A stretch of 64,000 nt of DNA from Omphalotus guepiniiformis (Eukaryota > Basidiomycota > Agaricomycetes > Agaricales > Omphalotaceae): assembly GCA_028554645.1 (NCBI GenBank), contig JAQOOI010000054.1, forward strand, positions 90,878 to 154,877, read 5' to 3'. A program made the position numbers and the translations under genes. Every line of letters starts with the position of its first letter. The stretch's first letter is position 1. Shown here piece after piece: positions 44,134 to 55,547 of this stretch. A model generated the notes under the pieces. That model saw only the letters and a list, made by a program, of their open reading frames with translations, was not told the DNA's origin and ran no database searches.

Positions 44134-45519
44134 CTATGCGCTTCCTCCTACTCCTTCCTCTCGTCCCTCTGAAGGAGAATACGGAAACCTCTCCATCCAA
44201 TGCTTCGCAATTTCCTCTCTCGTAGCAAACCATACACCTTCCTTACCCTTCGCGTACTCGATGAACTTGCGTAATCCCGCGATACGTCCTGGCCGACCGA
44301 CGATTCTGCAGTGTAGGCCTACGGACAACATCTTGGGGTGGCCGGAGAGACCTTCGGTGTAGAGCTCGTCGAAGGCTGCGATGAGGTAGGAGGAGAAGTC
44401 GTCGGAGGTTATGAAGGCTTGGTAGCCTGCGTTCTGGGGGGTCGGTGGAAAAGCGTTGAGTGGATTGGTTGAGTGGATTGGTAGGGTGGAATTAAAAGGT
44501 TGATTGGTGCTTACCTTATAGTCGTTCGTATCAAGTGTGTACTGGTATCGATTTCGAATTCGGTTCATTAATCATGAAATCGGTTCGATGAAGCTGTAAC
44601 TCACGGGTACAATCAGTAGTCCCTCGTCCTTTTTTCCTCCAGGGTACGGAATCCTAGCACATCACACGAGCGGTAAGCAAACAAACAAAGAACGTTCAAC
44701 ATAAAACCACCTCACCAATGAGGTAAATCATCGCTATAATCATCGCTGTACCACAACAATGGAATTCCCTCCTCTCGATAGACCTGCGCGACAAGCGCTC
44801 TTGACCTATCACCAGCCTTCGTCGCCACCATCCCATAGTACCACCCCCTCGGAGGTTTACCAGACGGCGCAGTTGCCTTGATCGCTACACACGTAGTGCA
44901 TCATTTATTCACCAGTTCGGAAGATATTTGTCAGTGACATTCACCTCGAATGGTTTTCCTAATATTTTCCTTCTCCTCCTCTAGAGTCCATTGGCTCCGA
45001 TCGACCCATCGCCAACCATGACTACCAATTTCGTGACCGCCTTCCTCGAGAGCGACGGCTACGTTGGGGTTGAGTTCCAGAGCGCGTCCGACCGCGAATG
45101 AGGTGCATCGGACGTTGTACTCTGATAAGAGACGGAGGATGCGCCAGACTCCTGCTCGTGAGCCGTACTGTATGAGTAGAGTTTGTGTTTAGCTTGGTGT
45201 CCAAGCAAGAGAAAGCGAACGTATTCGTATAGTGACTCCATGTTGATATCCCTTACGCCGACCATAGGTGTAAGACCAGGTCCCAACTGATAGTGTTCGT
45301 TAGGATCTACATAATGAATGGCGTGCTAAAGCAGCTCACCTCACTGCCTATAGTCTCCGTAACATTATCCCCGTTCACAGGCGTCACCTCGGAACCTTCC
45401 TCGTAATTCAATACGAGACTAATAGCTATCTTCGCGCCTCCAGGCCATTGTGGATCAGGTGTGTCTTTGCCGTAGCCTTTGAGATCTCTGGGACCGTATT
45501 CTGTGCTGTTGAGAGACAT
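44134..45519 (-). CDS. PuuE-like polysaccharide deacetylase family protein (7 exons)
   Basis: Minus-strand exons: 45519-45340, 45286-45221, 45167-44945, 44884-44716, 44653-44605, 44541-44515 (27 nt) and 44433-44134 (1014 nt, 337 residues), all phases agreeing. No signal peptide, so probably cytosolic. The N-terminus, RDLKGYGKDTPDPQWPGGAK then NYEEGSE, is characteristic of this NodB-fold branch. Later come YGSRAGVWRILRLL, GGHEIGSHGWRW (metal-binding His residues), PYPGGKK and the C-terminal GLHCRIVGRPGRIAGL signature. Bacterial PuuE is a cofactor-free allantoinase of urate breakdown, while fungal relatives are often annotated as chitin deacetylases. The sequence places it in the family; the substrate (allantoin-like or polysaccharide) is inference. 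Confidence 0.88.
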
Positions 45520-48151
45520 GTTGTGGTTTGAATTGGGATGGAAGGTGGAGATACAGGACTATGTACATGGCTGGGAAAAAGATGAGGGGATAGCGATGTC
45601 GGAATTCGGCAGCGGTCCTGGAGCGGTCCGCCTCCAATGTTCCCATGAAGCTCGGCTCGGTCGGCACGATATTTTTCGCCAATTGCCGATTGCACTATGC
45701 ATCGTGTCGCCTCTAGATATCCAGTCATGAGTAATTGACCACTCAAGTACTCAAGCTCAAGCCTCAAGGTATGGACATCGTGATTCATGGCGTGCTCCTG
45801 ACACCTTCATGCAGCGAAGCAGCAAGTACATATTTCTTGACACTGAGGATCCCTTCATCCTCAGTGTCGTGTCTACGCATGTACAAATGTGAGGCCCAGA
45901 ATTCAGGCGGCTCCGAATGATGTTGCTGAAGTTTTTTTTGGTTAGCTAGCCCTTTGCTTTGAGCTCCTGTCAACCAATGTTCGTTATGCTATGAGTGGCT
46001 CCGGTTCAGCAAAGGTGTAGACTCATGTAATCGCGAAATGCTCGGTCGATGCAAGGCTTCTGCAGAATGGAGATAGAGACTGTCAGAGGACGACGCAGTC
46101 TTTGATTGATGTGCTGAAATGCTGCTGGCAGAAGTGCGTAAAATTCTTCGTCGATGGGTGTCGTTCACTGTTCTGATATAGATCAAGAGTGCTGGTGAAG
46201 GTACACCGGTGAAGGCCGGTACCTCACTTCATCCATATCAATATTTACGCCTCGAGTCAGTCTTTGGCACTGGGCATTAGGAATCTGGATCACCTGTTCT
46301 GTGATGACCTCGACCTTTGCTTCGAGAGGTTCGACCGGCAGATCCTCAGTGCGTGTTGTACTGTTCGGCCTGGCTGGGACGCCATCATCGCAGTGAAAGA
46401 TTCCCGACAATCCAGACCTGAGTCTTACTGCGGCTGCACACGGACCCCTTGCGTTTGAGGAAAACTCAACGTCAATTGTAGGCATACGAGCTGAGAGTCC
46501 TCATAGGTGCGTCACATATACCCCACAGATAGCAATCCTTCAGCCAATCAATTTCGCAGGCTAGCCTCGTTCCTTCAATCACTGAAACGTTTTCACTAGG
46601 CGGGGGTAACACCATCAAAATCTTCCCTTACACCTATCCTTCTCCCTCGTATCAGGATCTTCCCTTCCAACTACCCTTCTCCCTCGTATCAACGTGTCTA
46701 AGTGACTTATCAAATACTGAAAGATACCTCGTGTGATCCTCTGTCCCCGGACGTGGTAATCGGACTCTCAACGATACTCTCGAAGTACGGACAAGCAGGG
46801 TGCCTCACCTCTGAGAATGACAATGACAGGCGAGTCAGTCCATGACCTCTTCGCCTTTCGGCATGCTGATATCCTCCCTAGATCGCCTCATGGGAAGAAG
46901 ACAGTCGCGACACTAGAGTGTGTGTATGGTGTAAGTATGACTTCGGTTCAAGAACCAGCAGCGATGCTGAGCCTATGGCAAATCTGCCGTTTGGTGCTAA
47001 GTACTACTATCTGGATGGGTTTGGATGAAGTTTGAAAGACGAGAGGTAAAAAACGGATAGTCCCGGGAGTTTTGTGCGTTAGTCTAACTTGTAAAGGGTA
47101 GGCCTACACCGGGGTCAGGACTTATGACCTCGTAGGATAGAAGGGTCTTAGTTCGAGAATATCGGATGTTTTCGATAATTGCCTGGTACGGAACGCAGGA
47201 TTTCATGAAAGCTGGAATGCAAGACCTGCGGTGTGTTCATATATTTTGAAGTGCAGTGAGACTAAAGCTGTAATGAAGGATTGAGGATAAGAATGTGTTC
47301 GGCAAGTGCAATGGACAGCACCCTCCGAACTGTAAGAGAAAACGACATATGGCCTAACGAAAGGCTGTTTCACGCCCCATGCACAACATGTTGACGGTAA
47401 GGAATTACACACAGGCCCGCTAGTCAAATAAGCTTTTGTGTACTTACTGCGAAGCGAAGCGATGACGAGCAATGAAAGCATCCCGGATTCTGGCTGAATC
47501 ATGGACGATCTGACGGTGAGATGTGTTGTTCAATGCATTTCCAGTCCTCAACTGATCTGCGCTGCACGAGTACAGACGTATGTCAAGCTTGTCGAGATAG
47601 GTTTAGGTGATCATCTTGAGATTTGGAATTTACATGACTTATTCGAGGATAATCTTGCGCAGAAAGACAAATACGCCCTGATATTCGTAATACTTGTACT
47701 AAACAATTCGGTTTATTTCTACAGCAGTGTCAGCCAGCAAGTTCATAAACATGGATTATCATTCAAACAAGTGCTTCTTTTAGTGTGCCAGACGGATAAG
47801 TAGTCGATATGGAGATGGAATGGAAACTCGCGGGTTGGATATTGATTCAGGCATAGAAACGCTCGATCGGGGACAACGATCCGCTGAAACTACCCAGGCC
47901 CTTCCGCTGTCATCATTCTCAACCCAAGAAACGCGGTGCTTTCGGTGACCTGTGGCGTTAAACCTCGGCCGATGTAATCCACGTGTTCGACGAAAAAGGA
48001 GATCCCATCACCGCAAAAGGAAATCTCATGGCCGTCCCTTCCGAGCGGAGTACGAAAGGAAGATGGCCGGTCTCCTCTCTCTCTTTTACTTACTCTCATC
48101 ACTTCTGCGAGTTCTCACATGTTTTTAGCCCACGTCCCGAGTTGGATAAGA
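45520..48151. other. Gene-poor region
   Basis: Only short frames with no recognisable domains. CTACCCTTCTCCCTCGTATCA-like sequence is repeated at about 46632 and 46665. The last ~200 bases are the P450 promoter. Confidence 0.4.
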
Positions 48152-48159
48152 TATATAAA
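48152..48159 (+). promoter_or_regulatory. TATA box of the P450 gene
   Basis: TATATAAA, about 121 nt before the ATG. Confidence 0.65.
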
Positions 48160-48272
48160 CCACCGACGTTGGTATTGGTCCCCCCAACTCCCCTTTCTTC
48201 CTTTCCACCACCATCTTCGGTCACCTCCCTCCGGTCTCTCGCGCTCGCCCCTCCGCCCGTACGATTCTCGCC

Positions 48273-50268
48273 ATGATCTCCCTCACTATCCTGCACAACT
48301 TCGCCATCGCCTTTATCATTGTCATCATAGTTTACGCTATCTTTCGCGCCATCTACAATCTCTTCTTGTCTCCCCTCAGCGCAATCCCTGGACCCTGGTA
48401 CGCCGCCATATCCGACTTTTGGCTTACGACACATGTGGTACGACTCGAGCAATGCAAAGTTATTCAGTCTCTTTTTGAGATATATGGTCCTGTCGTTCGC
48501 GTTGGACCTAATAAGGTCGTGTTCAACGATCTTTCTACTATGCGAAGCGTCTACTCTATTCACAAGTTTGACAAAAGCGAGTATTATAAGAGTCTTTTAA
48601 CGTGCGTTGTTTTGTTCTCCCCCTCGATCTGAGCTCTAACATGTGAGTACTTCGTAGTAATGAGAATGACCATGCGTATGTTTTTCGTTTCCTATATGCG
48701 CGATGTTATTTTGATTATGCTTAGCATGACCACACTCGAACACGCCTCTCACTCGATCCGCCGAAAAGGATATGCGCCTCACTATGCTACAGCTAATCTC
48801 GCTCGGTTTCAGCATGAAATGCATGAGCCTACGCTCGAGCTTCTAAAGGTGCGCATCCCGTTTCACTACTGCGCATAGACTTCTGATTGCTGGCCTCCGC
48901 AGAACCTTGATAACCTAGCTGGAAAGAGATCTCTGGAGTGCTTAGCTCTTTTCCGAAACTTGATGATCGATGCCATCGTATCATCCTCCTTTGGCTATCG
49001 TCTCGGTGCTCTTCGCAAATGTGTTACAGACGCGGAAGATCCTCTCTCCACCGCCATCAGTGACTTTCCCAAACGCGGCGTTCTCGTAAGTACCATGGCC
49101 TTCTAGACGCTTACCGGGTTAAACGTTTATCTTGTTTAGAGGAGCGTGGTACCTACGTGGGGGTGGAATCTCATCTGCCGTATTCCTCACGCTCGTTGGC
49201 GCCAACTTTGCAATTCGGATAAGGTTATGGCTGAGGTTCGTCGCCTTTTAGTGTAGCCGGTTTTCCATATTGAATCGGACATCTTTTAGTTCGTCAGTGA
49301 GCGTGTATACCAAACTCGCACGCAGATGAACTCGGGAACGCTGGACGAGTCCGAGAAGATGCCTCTACTACACAGGCTCCTCAAGTACCGTTACTCGTCT
49401 ACTGGTCAACTAATGCCTGACAACGATATCATTTCCGAGTCGATGGGGCATATGTAAGACAACGTCCGTCTGTTAATCTATCAACGTACTCATTACTTCC
49501 GCAGGATCGCAGGATCGGACACTACCTCTACGTCGCTGTCATACTTCCTGTGGGAGCTCAGCCGCCGTCCAGATATTGCCAAGAAGCTTCAGGCTGAGCT
49601 TGACGAGGCAATGCCGGATGCTAGGGTGATCCCGGACATCTCTTTACTGCAGGAACTTCCTTACTTGAACGCGTTCATCAAGGAAGGTTTGTCACCATTC
49701 TTCTCATCCTCATTTTGAATATGGCTTGACATAATTTACGAAGGTCTGAGAATATATTCGGCCGCTCCTAGTGCTCTTGAGCGTGTTGTGCCGGCTTCAC
49801 CATCCAAAACCGGAGCTGCTAACGAGTGCTTCGACCTTATGGGTTTTGAGCTTCCCCCGGGAACCATCGTTGCCACACAAGCTTGGTCTATGCACCGAAA
49901 CCCTGCGGTTTTCCCGTCTCCGGATTCATTCATGCCTGAGCGCTGGCTTCAGTCAGAAAAGCCCGGTTCAGCAGAAAGGCTCGCTCGGATGGCTCAGCAC
50001 TTCATGCCCTTCGGCACTGGCTCTAGAATGTGTGGAGGACAGAACTTTGCTCAAATTATGATGAAAGTGGTGATAGCTGGAGTGGTGAGAAACTTTGACG
50101 TTGTCGCCCCGGCCGAGACGAATGAGAGAAGTATGGAAATCAAGGATAGTTTTGTATGTCTATATTCGTTTCATGCTCGCGCGCCGTCATTCATATGATG
50201 TTGGCTTTCAGGTTATCTTCCCCTCCGCCATGGAGTGCAAACTTGTTTTCAACCCCCGTACATTGTGA
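48273..50268 (+). CDS. Cytochrome P450 monooxygenase (9 exons)
   Basis: Exons are 48273-48601, 48658-48675 (18 nt), 48725-48848, 48903-49085, 49140-49235, 49290-49453, 49505-49686, 49744-50153 and 50212-50268, giving 520 residues. The N-terminus is a membrane anchor (LTILHNFAIAFIIVIIVYAIF) followed by the proline hinge LSAIPGPW, so it is an ER microsomal enzyme. The I-helix oxygen-binding motif is AGSDTTSTSLSYFLWEL, ExxR appears as EGLR, PERW is present, and the heme-Cys loop is FGTGSRMCGG. The length and all signatures are intact. Substrate and CYP family are not determined. Mushroom P450s act on xenobiotics, lignin fragments and secondary metabolites. It needs a P450 reductase, which is not in the window. 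Confidence 0.95.
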
Positions 50269-51240
50269 ACGGGCAACCATGACCCTACTTTCGACGACAA
50301 CCACTGGCATCGTGTTGTCCACGCGCTTCCTCTTTATTCCCGCTCATCACATCCTTTCATTTATCCGCTTTCATGCTCACGTTTTCTATCAGTTTCTATC
50401 GCTTTCCATCTGCTAGTCCTATTGCTCTCGACTGTTGTTCGTGCAATTCAACATGATATCGCGATCTTGATGTTTTTTCCACGCATGATACCCCTCCCGA
50501 TTCTTATTCGATACGCAGCGCCTCGTCTGCATCGTCTCCATACTTTCCCCACGGTTCGATTTCTTTCCGTCGTCATGCGGATAAAGGCAAACTTGTCTAC
50601 CGTCTCCAGACTATTTCAACCATCTTGTCTTTCGTGTGTCATTACCTAAAAAGTATGCGCCACTTTACACTATCCACCCTGACTTCTGCCTTGTACACGA
50701 GGCGCGTCAGTAATTTGGACTCAATTTGAGTCCTGTCTTCTCTCCCTGTGATTCACCTTGGATATTAGCTATATGGTATGTCCCTGGTGCGGTTGGTTTC
50801 CGCATTGTTTGCGTTGTGTACATTGGAACACGTCTGTAGCGAACGTAGAGTTGTCCTGTATTCCATTGAAATACTCATTGTATTATGTATTGGATATATT
50901 GAACAATTTTTTTTTATCACGGAATCGGACAGTATCCTTATTCGACTTGTATTCGACACGAGACACTCAACAGGAGTACAACAAATTTATCGGGACCGAT
51001 ATGCATGTTACTTGAGCTTTACTAACGTACCTTGTCATCATATTGAAGCACATTCGCCTCCGATTTGAGGACGTGAGTTTATCGAAAAGCTGTGAGCGAT
51101 GCCACAGTACTTGCACAGTTCAGGAACTTGAGGGCAGGCCATCAAAGTGCCTGCCGGTCGCGCCAGTGTTTTCCCCGTTTCCCCACACCTCTTGGACTCC
51201 TTCACTCGAGAAAGCAGACGACGTAGCCCGACCCTGAAGG
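50269..51240. other. Intergenic region
   Basis: No supported gene. It holds the P450 3' UTR and the Nudix promoter. Confidence 0.5.
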
Positions 51241-53376
51241 ATGCCATCGAAACGTCCACCAAAATCTCTGAAAAATGAGTCTTCCCAGTCTGCTCCTTCA
51301 TGTTCGTCCCAAAACAACCCACTACCTCGTCCCCGACCAACAAGAACAGTCCCAATCGGAGCGAAAAACCTCCTGATATATCACCGCCGACACAAGAAGC
51401 TGAAGTTTTCACGACAAGCACTGTCATCTTCGAGAGGAAACCTCTCGTTGTTGACTGAAGAATCTAGAAAGTGAGTATCGTTTGGATTGATTGGTTTAAC
51501 ATGGTATGTTGATGAAACTATCTCCTCTATCTCCTCACTTCTCAATACGACTACGAATGAAAAATGCGTATAATTTGACCCACAACCAAGATGCTTGAAG
51601 ACCCTATCGTTCTACCGCCCGCCTAAAGAATCGAGTATACCACGATGGATGCCTATCCCCCGGTCGAGACGTGCGGCGGTATTGGTAGCGTTATTTGTTG
51701 GGAGGAGAGGGGATTTGTATGTCTTGTTGAGTAGGTGAGTAGGCGGGTTGGAACCCTGTTTTTGACCGGAATGGAAGGACTTCGTTAGTACTACATTCCT
51801 TCGCCCTCACTCCATTCTTCCCTCGCTCCTTTTCTTCGCTCTCTGCCCGTATAAACCCACAAACTAATGTCAAAAATCTCCAGACGCTCGTCTACGCTCC
51901 GTTCGTTCGCAGGAGACACATCGTTACCCGGTGGAAAGATGGATCCGGAGGATAGGTCGATTGAGGATACCGCTGTGAGTGGATTTCGTTTCGTCGGGTC
52001 GATCTTTCATAAAGCTAAAGATGTCTCACGTATCTCAACTACACCGATTCCTTCGATTCTCCCGTGAATACGTCTATTTACTAGCGCAGGGAAGCGTTTG
52101 AAGAAGTATGTCCGTCTCCCTCCTCTCCTCCGTCTCTCCTATCCCTTCCTCCCCTTTCATACTGCATCCTCCTCCACCCACCTCTCGTTCTCAGAACTCT
52201 CCACCCGTCGATATATAACCTTCGCTCAACGCCTCGTTGGTAGATCGGTCTCCCACGCTCTAGAACCAAAGTTCCGCTGTTGTGTATCCTCGAACCATTT
52301 TTCGTAGAGAAGGAGCTCGTTGTCACGCCGTGAGTGTTGAGTTGTTGTTGTTTTGTTTTTTTGTGATCTTGGTTGGTGTCATGATAAGCCTTGCTGACAC
52401 ACTCTCTCTTTCCGTTTTTAGGGTCGTAGTTCTGATACTAGATACTACACTCCAGGTGAGTCTTTCCTTTCATCGTTCTAATCTCCTTTCTCCCCTCTCA
52501 CGTTCTTTTCACCCTATGCCGCCCCATCCTCAGCCAATCCTCAACAGCGATGAGGTAACATCCTTATTCTCCCACCCTCTTCGGTCGTTTCTGTCTTCAA
52601 CGGCGCCTTTCGAATACGAACACGACGCCGACACCAGCGCTGAAGGTGATCGCACTGGTGTAGCAGGTTCGGAGGTTGTAGAGGAGTTTTATCAATATCA
52701 TACGTGGAATGATTATGAGTGGGATGGACCTGGGGTTCTCGTTGATATCGATGTGGACGGTCGTCGCGGTGATATGAGTGAGCTGGAGCTGGAAGTGGAC
52801 GAGGGTGGGCCTGATGGGGAGGGTAGCGGCGAGGTGAAGCGCGAGGGCGAGATACGGATGCGGAGGCAGAAGCAGAAGCAGACGAACGAGACGAGGGAAA
52901 CGAAAAAGAAGATCGTTAAACGCAAGATTCGAATGCATAGGTTCTTGACAGGGCGTGAAGCAGGGGGTATCAAACCCGTTTACGGGTTGACTGCGTGAGT
53001 GTCGTGTACCCTCCCATTCCCATTCCGTGACTCATGAAGTGACTCTCCCTCGTACAGCGCAATCTTAATCCACACAGCCCAAATAGGGTTTTCACTTCGT
53101 CCTTCGTTCGTTCTACACCCTCCATATCCACCCGGATCACCCCCATCGACGAAGGTACGTGTGGCGTGGGCGATGGTCAAGGGTGATGCGAGGGTGAAGT
53201 TGAGGGTGAAGGGTGGAGTTGGAAATGAGATTGGTAGGGAGGGCTTGAGAGAGGCTGTGAGAGAGGAGGGGTTGGAGGGTAGGGTTGATTGGGGGCGCGT
53301 TAGGAGGTTGGCGGGGGTTGATACTGAGGGCGGAGATGAGGAGCGAAGGCGGGGGATGGTGAGGAGTAAGTTGTGA
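51241..53376 (+). CDS. Nudix hydrolase, CoA-diphosphatase (Pcd1/NUDT7) type, with PTS1
   Basis: Eight exons: 51241-51470, 51591-51734, 51884-51974, 52085-52105 (21 nt), 52244-52329, 52422-52455, 52534-52994 and 53058-53376 (1386 nt, 461 residues), all phases agreeing. The Nudix core reads RRAAVLVALFVGRRGDLYVLLSR, then FAGDTSLPGGKMDPEDR, then RREAFEEIGLP, matching the CoA-pyrophosphatase branch (SFAGD-LPGGK before REAxEE). The 21-nt exon encodes exactly the RREAFEE catalytic segment with metal-binding Glu residues. The protein ends in SKL, the canonical peroxisomal PTS1; yeast Pcd1 is peroxisomal too. Residues about 225-320 are a charged, low-complexity insertion rich in Asp/Glu then Lys/Arg/Gln. 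It likely degrades CoA or oxidised CoA in peroxisomes. Confidence 0.9.
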
Positions 53377-53720
53377 AGCTATGATTTAGTGCTATACCTC
53401 CGTCTATAAGTATTGCATCTCCATGTATTGAAGTCTATTACAAGAACATCTACATCGGTTAAATACAGCTCGAACTTCAAGTACGGAAGTCGCTATATAT
53501 GTATGTTCATTGATTAGACACTGGATCTGTTCAAGAAAGGTATCTCAAGCTTCCTCTTATTTGTCTGTGACTCACGCTCGTTCTCAAAGGCAGAGGGACA
53601 ACGTAACAGACAGAGAGAGGTACGAGATCAACGTCAACTTGTACCTGAGGCACGAGAGGACGTTTGTGATGAATTCCATGTCCAGCTCCACACCCTACGC
53701 GATCGCCACTCCAGAGTGTA
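53377..53720. other. Intergenic region
   Basis: Nothing recognisable between the Nudix stop and the broken coiled-coil gene on the other strand. Confidence 0.5.
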
Positions 53721-54358
53721 CTATCGCTCCTTCTTCACTCTCTCCACTTCCTCCTTCGACGGTGCAGGAATAGGCTGTAAATTGGCATGCTGCGCTTCTC
53801 GTCGCAAGGTCTTCGCAAGCTCTCTTCTGAGCCTGCTCGAATTCTCGAGCAGATTCTCATTCTACAACCTGAGCTTTCGTTCAGCCTCCTCCCTCTCTAC
53901 TCGGTCTCGTTCAGCTGCCTCCTTAGCCGCAAGCTCCTTCGCATGATGTTCCTCAGCAGACGCATTCGCTCGATCTCTAGCTTTCTCCGCTCTCTCCCTC
54001 TCCTTTCGTTCCTTTTCAGCCTTCTCCTCAGCCTCCTTCTTCACCCGCTCAGCCTCTTCAGCTTCCCTATCAGCTTTCTCCTTCGCCAAACGCGCAGCCT
54101 CCGCACGTTGTTCAGCCGCTCGAGTTTATGCTGCCTCTCCGCCAACTTCCTCGAGCGCTGGTCGTCCATGGCGCGTTTCTCTGCATGTCGCTTCAACTCT
54201 TCGACTTCGTCTCGGTGCTTCTTCTCAAGAGAAGCAAGGACAGGATTGGAATGATATTCGCTCGACGACACTTCCTCGAAAACCGCTTGAACCTTTCGAG
54301 AAACATTGGAGACGGTATTTCCCATGCTGACAACTGGCTGGTTGTCGTCATTACTCAT
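53721..54358 (-). pseudogene. Coiled-coil protein gene with frameshift and in-frame stop
   Basis: On the minus strand the frame from 54358 starts MSNDDNQPVVSMGNTVSN and continues through EKKHRDEVEELKRHAEKRA to KLER near 54118. From there the coiled coil continues only in a shifted frame (AEQRAEAARLAKEKADREAEE...), with no GT-AG intron to account for it. That frame meets a TAG at 53864-53862 and then stays coiled-coil-like (RLRRELAKTLRREAQ) to a final TAG at 53723-53721. The inner Met at 54325 gives MGNTVS, an N-myristoylation consensus (Gly2, Ser6), so the ancestral protein may have been membrane-tethered. It could be a decayed gene or a gene with assembly errors. Confidence 0.6.
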
Positions 54359-54419
54359 ACGCGCATACGGAATAGATAGACTCACAAGTGCAACTGACAC
54401 GTCAAAAGGAGGTTATTAG

Positions 54420-54560
54420 AGACTAGTAGGGTCTAACATAGGGTCTGAAAGGCAGGGCCAGTAGGGTCAGACAGACTAGGGTGAGTAGGATGAGTAGGGT
54501 CAGACAGAATAGAGTGGGTAGGGTCTGGCAGATTAAGGTGAGAAGAGTTAGGCAGCTGAA
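54420..54560. repeat. Degenerate TAGGGTCAGACAGA-type short repeat
   Basis: GTAGGGTC or close variants recur about seven times in this stretch, with GAGTAGG spacers. It is not a clean telomere repeat. Confidence 0.7.
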
Positions 54561-54847
54561 GTTGAGCAGAACTTGGATGATGAGACAGACTGAGTGGGTT
54601 GAGTAGCATATGTAAATTTGTGTGGATCAGGTTATATTGCATTTGCATCTCCTTGTTTTGGCTGCTCATAAGGAGGAGTGATCTGTTTTTTCTGAGCTCT
54701 ACAATTGAACAATGCTATCTGGTCAAGCATATCTTTTATGGAATCATATAGTGGAATCTACAGTCTAAGTTCATTGAATTGTATGGACTTCTTTCAGGCT
54801 ACTTGGAAGACTTTATATTAAGATCACTCATGTTCAGAATGTAAAAG

Positions 54848-54977
54848 TTTTTAGATTGCTACTGAAAGATCAGATAGAAATTTACAATGAGACTCATCTA
54901 CTATCAATATATGTTGCACTTTGCACACTTTCACTTGAGTTTCATAGAGATAGTACTTGTATTTACTATGAAAAAAT
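54848..54977 (+). repeat. 130-bp duplicated segment, copy 1
   Basis: It matches 55371-55500 with a handful of substitutions. Both copies keep an open frame reading RLLLKDQIEIYNET...LSIYVALCTLSLEF. Confidence 0.9.
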
Positions 54978-55023
54978 TAAAGCAAACGCATTATTGAAGC
55001 AACGCTCATAATGCGCGCGCTAT

Positions 55024-55104
55024 TGACCCATACAGGACTCGAACCTGTGGGCAGATTGAGTGCTATCAATCTAATCTGCACATAGACCACTTCTCTACAG
55101 GGCC
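55024..55104 (-). tRNA. tRNA-like element, isotype unclear
   Basis: On the minus strand a B box GGTTCGAGTCC sits in a 5-bp T stem (ACAGG/CCTGT). There is an A-box-like TAGAGAAGTGG with a TAGA/TCTA D stem, a GCAGATT/AATCTGC hairpin in the anticodon position, and acceptor-like ends GGCCC/GGGTC. The anticodon loop is too long for a plain tRNA (possible intron) and the acceptor stem is imperfect. It may be a tRNA gene, a tRNA pseudogene or a SINE head. Confidence 0.4.
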
Positions 55105-55139
55105 ACTTGCAATGAATGTTGGTCAATGAAGGATAGATA

Positions 55140-55368
55140 GTAAATCCCAAACCTTGTTGCAACAATGAGTGTTCGTGGACGACGACAAAGCATGGATATG
55201 TTCTAACAATCCTTGTTGGAACAATGAGTGTTCGACGACGACGAAGCATAGATATGTTCTCACAAACCTTGTTGGACCAATGAGTGTTCGTCGTCGACGA
55301 AGCATAGATATGTTCTCACAAACCTTGTTGGACCAATAAGTGAAGGATAGATAGTAAATCACAAACCT
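55140..55368. repeat. Tandem repeat of about 57-60 bp
   Basis: Four units starting near 55147, 55207, 55263 and 55317. Each has (C)AAACCTTGTTGG, then CAATGAGTGTTCG, then CGAAGCATAGATATGTTCT. The last unit is partial. Confidence 0.9.
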
Positions 55369-55370
55369 TT

Positions 55371-55500
55371 TTTTTAGATTGCTACTGAAAGATCAGATAG
55401 AAATTTACAATGAGACTCTTCTACTATCAATATATGTTGCACTTTGCACACTTTCACTTGAGTTTCAAAGAGATAGTATTTGTATTTACTATGAAAAAAT
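55371..55500 (+). repeat. 130-bp duplicated segment, copy 2
   Basis: Same length as copy 1. The match to copy 1 ends exactly where the Helitron 3' hairpin and poly-C end begin. Confidence 0.9.
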
Positions 55501-55513
55501 GAGGGGGGGTATG

Positions 55514-55525
55514 GCCGCAAGCGGC
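55514..55525 (-). repeat. Helitron subterminal hairpin
   Basis: GCCGC and GCGGC with a 2-base loop, 13 bases from the inferred 3' end. Confidence 0.75.
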
Positions 55526-55547
55526 GAGGGCCGAACCTTCTGTGCAA

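Noticed and set aside
53787..54254. Plus-strand Ser/Leu-rich ORF of 155 codons
   Set aside because: It is the complement of the Glu/Lys-rich coiled-coil gene; its Ser/Leu/Phe composition is what antisense of such a sequence gives.
54420..54560. Telomere-like TAGGG repeats
   Set aside because: The units are irregular and embedded in other sequence; not a TTAGGG array.
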